Source: an uncultured Saprospiraceae bacterium (GTDB lineage Bacteria; Bacteroidota; Bacteroidia; Chitinophagales; Saprospiraceae). From it: 64,000 bases of DNA. The notes beneath the pieces are model-generated. The model did not search any database, was not told the origin of the DNA, and saw only the letters and a program-made list of their open reading frames with translations. The stretch spans positions 1-64,000 of the forward strand of contig CALLXF010000086.1 of NCBI GenBank assembly GCA_938015805.1, given 5' to 3'. Positions 1-9,468 of the stretch are shown here, piece after piece (positions within the stretch are counted from its first letter, which is position 1; every line of letters starts with the position of its first letter). A program made the position numbers and the translations under genes.

Positions 1-2
1 GT

Positions 3-692
3 ATTTCAAACTTTCTCTCGGAACGGTATGGAAAGGAGCTAGAAGTAGTTAGAAATTTACCCTTTAGAGATCTAGAAGATTCTGGTTTATCAGATGTAAA
101 GATTACATCTGATTTATCTGCAACTTCCGTAAATAATAATACATCTTATCTTTTATATCAAGGAGTACTTAATCAAGGGAGAGGATTAGAAGCCTTAATC
201 AAATCGATGCATAATATCCCGGATATACCATTATGGATAGCGGGTGATGGAGATATTAAAAAAGATCTGGAAGCTCTGGTCTTGCAAGAATCTTTAACTG
301 GTCGTATACGTTTTTTAGGAAAATTGGCTCCAGCCAAACTAAAAGAAATTACGAATAACGCCGCGATTGGTTTTAATCTTTTAGATCCTAATAATAAGAA
401 TTACTATTATTCTTTAGCCAATAAATATTTTGATTATATGATGGGTGGTATACCTAGTATATCGATGAATTTTCCAGAGTATGCAATGATACATAACGAT
501 ATACCTTTTTCTGTTTTAATCGACACATTAGAGGAAAAAGAAATCGTCGATGCTACACTGAGTCTATTAAAGAATAAAAAGAAGTATAAAGAAATTCAAG
601 CTAACTGTGTCTTAGCAAGCCAAAAATATAATTGGCAAACAGAAGAAAAGCAGTTGCTTGAATTTTATGAAAATGTACGGATCAAACCATAA
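3..692 (+). CDS. Glycosyltransferase, group 1 / GT4-like (5' truncated by window edge)
   Basis: Frame is open from nt 3 (ISNFLSERYGKELEVV...), upstream of the listed Met at 207. LWIAGDGD...KDLEALV...IRFLGKL resembles the C-terminal Rossmann half of GT-B enzymes. Confidence 0.7.
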   Translation: MSNFLSERYGKELEVVRNLPFRDLEDSGLSDVKITSDLSATSVNNNTSYLLYQGVLNQGRGLEALIKSMHNIPDIPLWIAGDGDIKKDLEALVLQESLTGRIRFLGKLAPAKLKEITNNAAIGFNLLDPNNKNYYYSLANKYFDYMMGGIPSISMNFPEYAMIHNDIPFSVLIDTLEEKEIVDATLSLLKNKKKYKEIQANCVLASQKYNWQTEEKQLLEFYENVRIKP

Positions 693-701
693 TTCATTTA
701 T

Positions 702-2891
702 CTATTTTGTGATACCTTCTAAATCTAAGAAAAACGCATACTCCATTGCAGTCTCTCTATATCTTTTAAATCTTCCTGATGCTCCACCATGCCCAGCAGA
801 CATATCACAGTGCATCAGTAAGGGATTATCACCAGATTTCTGATCTCTTAATTTTGCAACCCATTTTGCAGGTTCCCAGTATTGAACTTGTGAGTCATGA
901 TAGCCTGTGGTCACGAGCATAGCAGGGTAGTCCACATTGGTTACATTGTCGTAAGGCGAATAAGACTTCATATATTCGTAATATTCTTTATCATTAGGGT
1001 TTCCCCATTCGTCATATTCCCCAGTGGTGAGAGGAATAGATTCGTCTAGCATCGTTGTGACTACATCTACAAACGGTACCGCAGCGATTACTCCATTCCA
1101 TAGATCTGGTCGCATATTGATAATCGCTCCCATCAGTAATCCTCCTGCACTTCCTCCCATCGCATAAAGACTGTTAGGAGAGGTAAATTTGTTTTCTACT
1201 AAGTATTCTCCACAGTCGATAAAATCTGTAAAGGTGTTTTTCTTTTTAAAGAATTTTCCGTTTTCGTACCAGTCTCTTCCCATTTCCTGACCACCTCTTA
1301 TATGTGCAATGGCAAAAGCAAAGCCTCTGTCCAATAACGATAATCTAACGGAAGAAAAATAAGGATCCATGCTATTACCATAAGAGCCATAGCCATAAAG
1401 TAGACAGGGCCCGTTACCATCTTTTTTATACCCTTTTTTGTAAACGATCGAGATAGGAACTTTAGCTCCGTCTCTAGCTGTAGCCATTAATCTTTCTGAA
1501 GCATACTCGTCAGAGTTAAAATCTCCAACCACTTCTTGTTGCTTTAGAAGGGTCATCTCTTTAGTTCCCATATCGTAATCATAGGTACTATTTGGGGTAG
1601 TAAGAGAAGTGTACCCTAATCTAAGTATATCCGTGTTAAAATCTATGTTAGTTGTAGTATAAGCTAGATAGGCATCATCATTAAATTTTATATAATGCTC
1701 GTCTCCTTTCCATGGTCTTACTCGCAACTGAGTAATACCGTTTATTCGCTCTGAGAGCACCATATAGTTATTAAAAATATCCATACCTTCTAGTAGGACA
1801 TCATCTCTATGAGCTATTACATCTGTCCAGTTTTCTTTAGAGGTTTGTCCTTCTGGTGTGCTCATGAGTTTAAAATTCTTAGCTCCGTCTTTATTCGTAG
1901 ATATATACCATTTATCCTCGTAATGAGAAATACTATATTCTAGTTTTCTTTCTCTAGGATGGAACATAGTAAAAGGCTCATTAGGCGTATCAGCATTTAC
2001 ATATTTATACTCATTAGATAAAGTAGAGTAAGAACCGATTATGATATATTTTTTTGATTTTGTTTTGTAGACAAATGTTCCAAAAGTCTCATCTACTTCA
2101 TGAAAAACCTCTACGTCCTGAGAGCTTGGGGTTCCGAGTACATGCTTAAATATTTTATAAGCTCTTAGGGCAGCATCCTTACGTGTGTAGAATAAAGTTT
2201 TGTTATCATTTGCCCACGTTACTCCTCCCGTCGTGTTTTCGATCACATCAGCAAGCATTTCTCCTGTCTCGAGATTTTTAAATTTGACATTATAGATTCT
2301 TCTGCTTAGTGTATCCTCTCCATAAGCAAGGATTTTATTATCCGGACTTACTGTTCTGCTTCCTACAGCATAGTAGTTTTTTCCTTCAGCTAGTTCGTTT
2401 ACATTAAGCATTACTTCCTCTTTATTATCGAGGCTTTCTTTTTTACGACTATGGATTGGGTATTCTTTTCCTTCTTCATATCGAGTAATATAGTAGTAAC
2501 CATTTTTGCGATAAGGGACAGACATATCTGTTTGCTTTATCCGGCCTACGATTTCGTCATAAAGCTTTTCTTGTAAGTCTTTAGTATGACCGAGCATCTC
2601 TTCTTTGTAGGCATTTTCAGCGTTGAGATAGTCTACTACAGCTTGAGTTTGCTCATCCGGTTCTTTTGCGTTTTTTTGCTCATCTGATAATTTCATCCAG
2701 TAGTAATTATCCGTTCGGATATCACCGTGTTTTTCCAGTTGTTCTGGAAGCTTTCTAGCGATAGGAGCTTCTATTTCTTTCTTCATCAGTAATTTACTGG
2801 GGGCTTTGGTCATTGGTTTTGGATTATCGTTACAAGAATATATTATAGTCATAAGACATACACAAAATAAAGGGAAGATGGACATTCTCAT
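702..2891 (-). CDS. S9 family prolyl oligopeptidase (oligopeptidase B-like)
   Basis: GGSAGG nucleophile elbow, RGGQEMGRDWYENGK, TGYHDSQVQYWEPAKW; full-length S9A architecture. Confidence 0.9.
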   Translation of the reverse strand: MRMSIFPLFCVCLMTIIYSCNDNPKPMTKAPSKLLMKKEIEAPIARKLPEQLEKHGDIRTDNYYWMKLSDEQKNAKEPDEQTQAVVDYLNAENAYKEEMLGHTKDLQEKLYDEIVGRIKQTDMSVPYRKNGYYYITRYEEGKEYPIHSRKKESLDNKEEVMLNVNELAEGKNYYAVGSRTVSPDNKILAYGEDTLSRRIYNVKFKNLETGEMLADVIENTTGGVTWANDNKTLFYTRKDAALRAYKIFKHVLGTPSSQDVEVFHEVDETFGTFVYKTKSKKYIIIGSYSTLSNEYKYVNADTPNEPFTMFHPRERKLEYSISHYEDKWYISTNKDGAKNFKLMSTPEGQTSKENWTDVIAHRDDVLLEGMDIFNNYMVLSERINGITQLRVRPWKGDEHYIKFNDDAYLAYTTTNIDFNTDILRLGYTSLTTPNSTYDYDMGTKEMTLLKQQEVVGDFNSDEYASERLMATARDGAKVPISIVYKKGYKKDGNGPCLLYGYGSYGNSMDPYFSSVRLSLLDRGFAFAIAHIRGGQEMGRDWYENGKFFKKKNTFTDFIDCGEYLVENKFTSPNSLYAMGGSAGGLLMGAIINMRPDLWNGVIAAVPFVDVVTTMLDESIPLTTGEYDEWGNPNDKEYYEYMKSYSPYDNVTNVDYPAMLVTTGYHDSQVQYWEPAKWVAKLRDQKSGDNPLLMHCDMSAGHGGASGRFKRYRETAMEYAFFLDLEGITK

Positions 2892-2960
2892 AATATGAAG
2901 TATTAGTATACAATAAAATTAATATTATAATTATACCTTTCAGAAATACTAGCACTAGAT

Positions 2961-4304
2961 TTGAAAACGATACAGCCGTCTTATAAGACTATTCTAGGTG
3001 TTGCAGTTCCTTTAATGCTTGGGAGTGCTGCGCAGCAAATCATTGTACTTAGTGATAACGTATTTTTGTATCATGCGAGTCTCGAGGACTTCGGGGCAAT
3101 TGCTTTGGTCGGTGTTTTTTACTTAATGATCGCCTCCATTGGCTACGGATTCTCTAGAGGTGGTCAGATTCTTATTGCTCGTAGATATGGAGAAGAATCC
3201 ATGACGGCGGTAGGATTTAATTTTTACACATTACTGGTTTTTCAGTTTTTACTTGCCTTGATTTTTTTTCTAATCTTGCAGTTTTGGGCTGATGATATTT
3301 TCTATTATTTTATTCAGTCAGAGGATATCTATCAGCGTACTTTAAAATACATTTATCCGAGATCTTACGGGATATTTTTTAGTTATCTAGGATGTGCGAT
3401 GATTGCTTTATACACAGGTATTGCTAAGACTAGATTTATCGTAATCGATACTTTGATATTGGCTTTCGCCAATGTCATACTCAACTATATATTTATTTTC
3501 GGGAAATTCGGAATAGAGCCGATGGGTATTAGGGGAGCTGCTTGGGCAAGTACGATTGCAGAGATGATCGCCTTTATTTGTTTTGTGATATATATGCTTA
3601 GGGATGATGTTATCCGATCGCTAAGAATATTTAAAAAACCAAAATTCGATTACAAACTCGTCTCGGCAATGTTTAATCTGTCCAGTCCTATTGTTATACA
3701 GTCTATGATCGGCCTGGGTAGTTGGTTTATTTTCTTTTCCATGATAGAACAATTTATGGGAGAGATTCCCTTAGAAATATCAAATCTTGGACGGAACGTA
3801 TATTTGATACTGTCGATACCAACTTGGGGTTTTGCAGCAGGGCTAAATACGCTCGTCAGTAATATGATGGGGCAGCAAAGACCTAAGGCGGCTCTTACGG
3901 TTATGTATAAATCAGGAAGTCTATGTTTTATAGTTACGATGCTGATCTCTATTCCTGTCTGCCTGTTTCCTGAGTTTTTCTTATCGCCGTTATTTGGTGG
4001 GGAAAATTCTCTTTTGATTACAGCATCTATGCCATTGCTTAAAGTGCTAATTTTATTATTGGCGTTGTTTAGTATAGGGTCTATTTTTATGAATGGTGTA
4101 ATAGGGGCAGGGGCTACGCCGCTTGCTCTCAAGATCCAGATTTTAGCAACTATTCTCTATCTTAGTTTTGCGTACTATGTCCTTTCCTATTTAAAATGGG
4201 AGGTCCATGAAATCTGGTTTGCGGAAGTCCTTTATTGGGGCTTTATATTAGGTTATTCGCTATATGTTATCTTATCAAAAAAGTGGATCAGGACGCAGGT
4301 TTAA
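2961..4304 (+). CDS. MATE family efflux transporter
   Basis: About 12 hydrophobic segments; MATE-like N terminus (VPLMLGSAAQQIIVLSDNVFL) and MGIRGAAWASTIAE. TTG start at 2961. Confidence 0.85.
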   Translation: MKTIQPSYKTILGVAVPLMLGSAAQQIIVLSDNVFLYHASLEDFGAIALVGVFYLMIASIGYGFSRGGQILIARRYGEESMTAVGFNFYTLLVFQFLLALIFFLILQFWADDIFYYFIQSEDIYQRTLKYIYPRSYGIFFSYLGCAMIALYTGIAKTRFIVIDTLILAFANVILNYIFIFGKFGIEPMGIRGAAWASTIAEMIAFICFVIYMLRDDVIRSLRIFKKPKFDYKLVSAMFNLSSPIVIQSMIGLGSWFIFFSMIEQFMGEIPLEISNLGRNVYLILSIPTWGFAAGLNTLVSNMMGQQRPKAALTVMYKSGSLCFIVTMLISIPVCLFPEFFLSPLFGGENSLLITASMPLLKVLILLLALFSIGSIFMNGVIGAGATPLALKIQILATILYLSFAYYVLSYLKWEVHEIWFAEVLYWGFILGYSLYVILSKKWIRTQV

Positions 4305-4354
4305 AGATCAAGAAAACTCAGTCACATCAAATAAAATTATATTGATAAATTGGA

Positions 4355-4362
4355 TATATTTG
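4355..4362 (+). promoter_or_regulatory. Bacteroidota -7 element TATATTTG upstream of smc
   Basis: Matches TAnnTTTG 8 nt before the ATG; no clear TTG at the -33 position. Confidence 0.35.
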
Positions 4363-4370
4363 CCCTCTGA

Positions 4371-7300
4371 ATGAGACTGAAGAAGCTAGAAATAAAGGGT
4401 TTTAAAAGTTTTGCCAATGCAACGGTACTTAACTTTAACGAAAACGTAGTAGGCGTAGTAGGTCCTAATGGGTCAGGTAAATCTAATATCGTCGATGCTA
4501 TAAGATGGGTACTGGGTGAGCAAAAAGGAAAAGAACTGCGATTAGATAATAAATCTGACGTTATTTTTAATGGAGCCAGCACAAAAAAACCTGCAGGGGT
4601 AGCTCAGGTTTCTATTACCTTTAGTAATACTAAGAACTTATTACCTACTGAATATAACGAAGTAAAACTTTCTAGATACTTATACAGGAACGGAGATAGT
4701 GAATATCATCTTAATGGTGTAAAGTGTAGGCTTAAGGATATCCATAATCTACTTATTGATACAGGAATCGGATCTAATTCTTACGCGATTATCGCCCTAG
4801 GAATGGTAGAAGATATTCTCAAGGATAAAGACCATGCCCGCCGTAAAATGTTTGAGCAGGTTTCTGGCATATCAAAATATAAAAAGCGTAAAAAAGAGAC
4901 GCTTAATAAGCTTAATAGTACAACAGAAGATTTAGATAGAGTAGAGGATTTACTATTCGAGATAGAGGGAAATATGAAGACCCTCGAGAAGCAGGCAAAG
5001 CGTACAGAAAAATACTTTCTTTTCAAAGAGGAGTATAAAGAGAAGAGTATCGAATATTCTTTTCTTTCTATGAAAGATCTCAGAGAAAAACATCAAAATT
5101 ACGAAGAGCAAATCGCCAAAGATTTAGATGATTACAGAGCACTAGAAATAAAAATATCTCAAGAGGAAGCTAATTTAGAAAACGCTAAGAAAAACCAACT
5201 TGAAGAGGAACAAAGCTTATCTGAAAAGCAAAAAGAAGTAAACCTTTTAGTCAGTGACATCAGAGATAACGAGGCTAAAAAAGAACTTCTAAAACAAGAG
5301 CTACAATTTAAAGAGGAGTCAGTAAAGAATAGTCAGACTACAGTAGAACGGAACAAACCACTACTCGATAATCTGACAAAAGAACTAGGAGATAAAGAAG
5401 GTGGTATTACAACGCTTAGAGAACAAATAGAGAGATTAGAAATAGAGTTTAAAGATGTCAGTACTAATCAAGAAAAAGTAAAACTGGCGTATCAGGAATC
5501 TAAAGATTTATTCGATTCGGCTACAGCCGAAAAACAAAAACTAGAAGAACAGTTTTTTGAAAAGCAAAAAGACAATGCTGTCCTAAATAATAGGAAAACA
5601 GTATACCTTAAAGATATAGAGCAGTTAGATACGGAGTTATCTAATTTTAATGCTCAGTTTTCAGGTTTCGAGAAGGAATTAAACGAATTAGTTTCCAAAG
5701 AATCCTCTACAAAAACAGAGGTAGATGAGATCATTCAAAAAAAGGAATCGCAAAAGGAACAGTTGGATAAGCTCCAGGGTTCTAAGATGATTGCAGAGGA
5801 AGGACTAGCAAAACTGACAAGAACATTGGACGCAAAGTCCAACGAACAAAATCTGCTGAAATCGATGATAGATAGCTTAGAAGGCTATCCTGAGTCGATC
5901 AGATATCTTGCAAAAAACTGGGATAAAAAAGTACCGGTTCTCTCAGATCTACTAGATGTAAAAAAAGAATTCCGTGGTATTATCGAGCATTTTTTAGAGC
6001 CATATCTTAACTACTTTGTAGTAGAAAATGTAGCTGAGGCAGCTAAAGCAATAGAGATTTTAGGGAAATCGCAAAAAGGAAAAGCTCATTTTTTTCTTTT
6101 AGATAAAATTGCCAAACTAGATAGGCGTACCAGTTCTGCTGTAGGAAAACCAGCTGCAAATGTCATTACTGTAGATGCTAAGTATCAGAAGATCGTAGAT
6201 TATTTACTCGGTAATGTTTACCTATATGATGGACATTTTACAGATGACCTCATTGCAGATAATAGTGATATTATTTATCTCTCTACTAATGGGACATACG
6301 TAAAAAGAAAGCTCAGTGTATCTGGAGGATCGGTAGGCCTGTTTGAAGGTAAGAAGATAGGACGTAAAAAAACACTGGAGAACCTTACAAAGGAAATCTC
6401 TAAATTACAAAAGGATAAAGAAGCCGCAGAAAAGGACTTACAAGAAATCGGAGATAAAATAACGGAGTTACGTAAAGAGTCTTATGAAGAACAAAAACAA
6501 CTTAAGGAAAGAGAATTAAATCAGCTTTCTCAGCAGCTTGTAGCAATCCGTACTAAACGTAATAGTCTAAAGGAAAGTCTAGAGTCGATAGAAGGAAAAA
6601 AGAATCGTATCACAGCAGAAATCGAAAATGTAGAGTCACAGATTCTATTAAATACGCAAGAGATATCTAGTATAGAAAGCTCTAAAGCTAATTTTGCAAA
6701 TACTAAGTCTGATCCTGATCAGTTAGATCTACTTGCACAACAACTCAGTGAGCAATCCAGAGTTTTTAATGAGAAAAATATCCAGTTAATCCAGAAAAAA
6801 TCTGAGCTAGAAAATCTACAAAACGATATCAGATTTAATCGTAATCGTATTGCAGAACTAGAATCGAGATTAAAAGAATCTACTGATGGAATCGATGGTA
6901 ACAAAGAAGCAATCCATAAATTAAAAGAGGAGATAAAAGCTTTAGAGGAAACGCTTAATAAGTTATATGCCTCGAGAGATGCTTCTAAATCTTCCCTTGG
7001 AGAATTTGAACAAGCCTATTACTCTAAGAGAAATGCGATAGGAGACACTGAGGATGCAATAAGAGCTCAAAATAGAAAACTACAACAAACTCAGATACAT
7101 ATAAATCAGCAGAAGGATAAGTTTAATGAGGTGAAATTCCAAATGGGATCGGTAGGAGAACGATTAAAAATCGAATTCGAGGTGGAGCTGTCTGATGTCT
7201 TGAAAATGGAGTTTGAGGAAGAGCAAAATTTATCTGAGCTAAAAGAGCGAGTAGAAAAGCTTAAAAAGAAAATACATAACTACGGTGATATAAATCCCAT

Positions 7301-7913
7301 GGCCGTCGATGCTTATAATACGATGAAGGAACGTCATGATCTAATCTCAGGTCAGCGTAATGATATACTAGAGGCCAAAGAATCTTTGATGGCCACAATC
7401 GCAGAAATAGAAGATAGTGCAAAGGAATTATTCCTTACCACGTTCTACAAGGTTAGAGAAAACTTTATACGAGTATTTAGAAGCCTGTTTGGAGAAAATG
7501 ATTCCTGTGATCTGATTTTGTTAGATGAAGAAAATCCACTAGAATCAGGTATCGATATCATTGCGAGACCAAAAGGAAAAAGGCCATTGTCGTTAAGTCA
7601 GTTATCGGGTGGAGAGATGACTCTTACTGCGACTGCATTACTTTTTGCATTCTATTTACAGAAGCCTGCACCGTTCTGTATTTTCGATGAGGTGGATGCT
7701 CCTTTAGATGATGCAAACGTCCTTAAGTTTAATAATATCATCCAAGAGTTTTCTAAAGATTCACAGTTTGTAATCGTTACGCATAACAAGACGACAATGG
7801 CGGAAGTGGATGTACTATATGGTGTTTATATGCAAGATATGGGAGTGTCAGGAGTGAGTCCTGTAGATTTCCGGAACATGAAGCATGATCCAATCTTGAG
7901 TAATATCAATTAA
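4371..7913 (+). CDS. smc: Chromosome segregation protein SMC
   Basis: Walker A GPNGSGKSNIVDAIRWVLGEQ, long coiled coils, hinge, signature LSGGEMTLTATALLFAFY and Walker B FCIFDEVDAPLDDANV. Confidence 0.97.
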   Translation: MRLKKLEIKGFKSFANATVLNFNENVVGVVGPNGSGKSNIVDAIRWVLGEQKGKELRLDNKSDVIFNGASTKKPAGVAQVSITFSNTKNLLPTEYNEVKLSRYLYRNGDSEYHLNGVKCRLKDIHNLLIDTGIGSNSYAIIALGMVEDILKDKDHARRKMFEQVSGISKYKKRKKETLNKLNSTTEDLDRVEDLLFEIEGNMKTLEKQAKRTEKYFLFKEEYKEKSIEYSFLSMKDLREKHQNYEEQIAKDLDDYRALEIKISQEEANLENAKKNQLEEEQSLSEKQKEVNLLVSDIRDNEAKKELLKQELQFKEESVKNSQTTVERNKPLLDNLTKELGDKEGGITTLREQIERLEIEFKDVSTNQEKVKLAYQESKDLFDSATAEKQKLEEQFFEKQKDNAVLNNRKTVYLKDIEQLDTELSNFNAQFSGFEKELNELVSKESSTKTEVDEIIQKKESQKEQLDKLQGSKMIAEEGLAKLTRTLDAKSNEQNLLKSMIDSLEGYPESIRYLAKNWDKKVPVLSDLLDVKKEFRGIIEHFLEPYLNYFVVENVAEAAKAIEILGKSQKGKAHFFLLDKIAKLDRRTSSAVGKPAANVITVDAKYQKIVDYLLGNVYLYDGHFTDDLIADNSDIIYLSTNGTYVKRKLSVSGGSVGLFEGKKIGRKKTLENLTKEISKLQKDKEAAEKDLQEIGDKITELRKESYEEQKQLKERELNQLSQQLVAIRTKRNSLKESLESIEGKKNRITAEIENVESQILLNTQEISSIESSKANFANTKSDPDQLDLLAQQLSEQSRVFNEKNIQLIQKKSELENLQNDIRFNRNRIAELESRLKESTDGIDGNKEAIHKLKEEIKALEETLNKLYASRDASKSSLGEFEQAYYSKRNAIGDTEDAIRAQNRKLQQTQIHINQQKDKFNEVKFQMGSVGERLKIEFEVELSDVLKMEFEEEQNLSELKERVEKLKKKIHNYGDINPMAVDAYNTMKERHDLISGQRNDILEAKESLMATIAEIEDSAKELFLTTFYKVRENFIRVFRSLFGENDSCDLILLDEENPLESGIDIIARPKGKRPLSLSQLSGGEMTLTATALLFAFYLQKPAPFCIFDEVDAPLDDANVLKFNNIIQEFSKDSQFVIVTHNKTTMAEVDVLYGVYMQDMGVSGVSPVDFRNMKHDPILSNIN

Positions 7914-7938
7914 CTTTTAAAAGTAGGGGAATAAAAAA

Positions 7939-7964
7939 AGGCTCGAAAATTTCTTTTCAAGCCT
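7939..7964 (-). terminator. Intrinsic terminator-like hairpin between convergent genes
   Basis: AGGCTcGAAAA-tttc-TTTTCaAGCCT; A-run on + gives a T-tract on the minus strand. Confidence 0.6.
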
Positions 7965-8084
7965 ATCTCGTTGGTTTTAACAGTTGATTACTCAACACCA
8001 CCATTAGTTCAAATATGATGCCAAATCGTAATATGTCTTTTGTAAATAGTAGCAAAAATCAGACACTAAGTGCCTTGATAATAT

Positions 8085-8720
8085 TTAAAATCTAAATCCT
8101 GCATTGAGGATTAGTCGGGCAGCGGCATTATTAAAAGAGTAGGGCGTGTCATCTACAGTTATGTGGTTTCCAAATTTAGATAAGTTCCCCTCGTAATTGA
8201 TATCTATTCTTATTTTCCACGCATCGATACCGATTCCTGCTTGGTATCCATAATTTGCTTTTTCAAATTTACTTTGATATCCTTTTATATCGATAAGATC
8301 AGAGGCGGAGTCTATAATTAGATGAGCTACTCCACCTGCATGGATTCTAAAAAAGCCCATTTTATATCCGAGTAAAACAGGAATATCGAGACTGGTAAAA
8401 GATTCGTTTTTAAATGATGTGATGACTTCTCCGTTTTGGATCTCTGATAACTGATAAGTTACCTTAGAAGAATTTATAAAGCCAGCCGGTTCTAGGTAAA
8501 AACCAAAGGCAGAAAGCCGCATATACAATCCTAAGTGAACCCCATAATCCGCCTCTTGGAAAGCTAGATTTAATTGTTCTTCATCGCTAGTAATAAGATT
8601 TATAGAATCACTTACAAGTTGTGTAGAGTTGATGCCGACCTTAACCCCCATTTCAAATTGAGCTGAAATGGAACCATTTAATAGAAAACTGAGTATTATT
8701 ATTAAGAGACCCTTATTCAT
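8085..8720 (-). CDS. Outer membrane beta-barrel protein (PorT-like family)
   Basis: Signal peptide, GVKVGINSTQL start, alternating strands, terminal LNAGFRF; resembles ORF 60065..60703. Confidence 0.65.
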   Translation of the reverse strand: MNKGLLIIILSFLLNGSISAQFEMGVKVGINSTQLVSDSINLITSDEEQLNLAFQEADYGVHLGLYMRLSAFGFYLEPAGFINSSKVTYQLSEIQNGEVITSFKNESFTSLDIPVLLGYKMGFFRIHAGGVAHLIIDSASDLIDIKGYQSKFEKANYGYQAGIGIDAWKIRIDINYEGNLSKFGNHITVDDTPYSFNNAAARLILNAGFRF

Positions 8721-8846
8721 AAATACTTTAGTGTGATAATCACCACAAAGATAATAGCTAAATAATTGACAAACATAACGCCATAATTTAGTATTGATTA
8801 TTGTTTTCAGTTTCTTTGTGCCAAAATCTAGGGTAAACCCTTAACA

Positions 8847-9443
8847 ATGCCGATAACAGAAGTAGAATTTGTAGCCAGTTTTAAGGATGTAGACACTTGC
8901 CCAAGGACTCAATTGCCAGAATATGCATTTATAGGTAGGTCTAATGTAGGGAAATCCACCTTGATTAATCTTCTCACCGGTAGGAAGAAACTAGCAAAGG
9001 TTTCCTCTACACCGGGTAAAACCCAATTGATCAATTACTTTAAAGTTGATGATTCTTGGTTTTTAGTGGATTTACCTGGATATGGTTATGCTCAGATATC
9101 TAAGAAGAGGAGAGACGAATGGAAAAAAATGATCGATGCATACTTAATTGAGAGAGAAAATTTAGCTTGCATCTTTCTATTGATCGATTCTCGCATCCCT
9201 TTGCAAAAAATAGATTTAGAGTTTATGAATTTTTTAGGAGGGGCTCAGTTGCCTTTTGTGCTAGTGTTTACAAAAATAGATAAGATAAAAGGGAAGAGTA
9301 GCGATGAAAACGTGGAAAACATTCGCATGGCAATGCTAGAACACTGGGAATCCTTACCTCAACATTTTATGACCAGTGCTACCAAGAAAACTGGCTCAAA
9401 AGAGATTATCGAATTTATAGAGAATCTTAACAATAATAACTAA
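8847..9443 (+). CDS. engB: Ribosome biogenesis GTP-binding protein YihA/YsxC (EngB)
   Basis: GRSNVGKSTLINLLTGRKKLAKVSSTPGKTQLINYF, DLPGYGYA, TKIDK. Confidence 0.95.
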   Translation: MPITEVEFVASFKDVDTCPRTQLPEYAFIGRSNVGKSTLINLLTGRKKLAKVSSTPGKTQLINYFKVDDSWFLVDLPGYGYAQISKKRRDEWKKMIDAYLIERENLACIFLLIDSRIPLQKIDLEFMNFLGGAQLPFVLVFTKIDKIKGKSSDENVENIRMAMLEHWESLPQHFMTSATKKTGSKEIIEFIENLNNNN

Positions 9444-9468
9444 CTTTTCAGGCTGATTTAAATACACC

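Noticed and set aside
658-843. 61-aa ORF overlapping the glycosyltransferase 3' end and S9 peptidase 3' end
   Set aside because: Lies mostly antisense to the peptidase; no independent support.
3650-4132. 160-aa ORF antisense to the MATE gene
   Set aside because: Antisense to a well-supported CDS with no family-like features.
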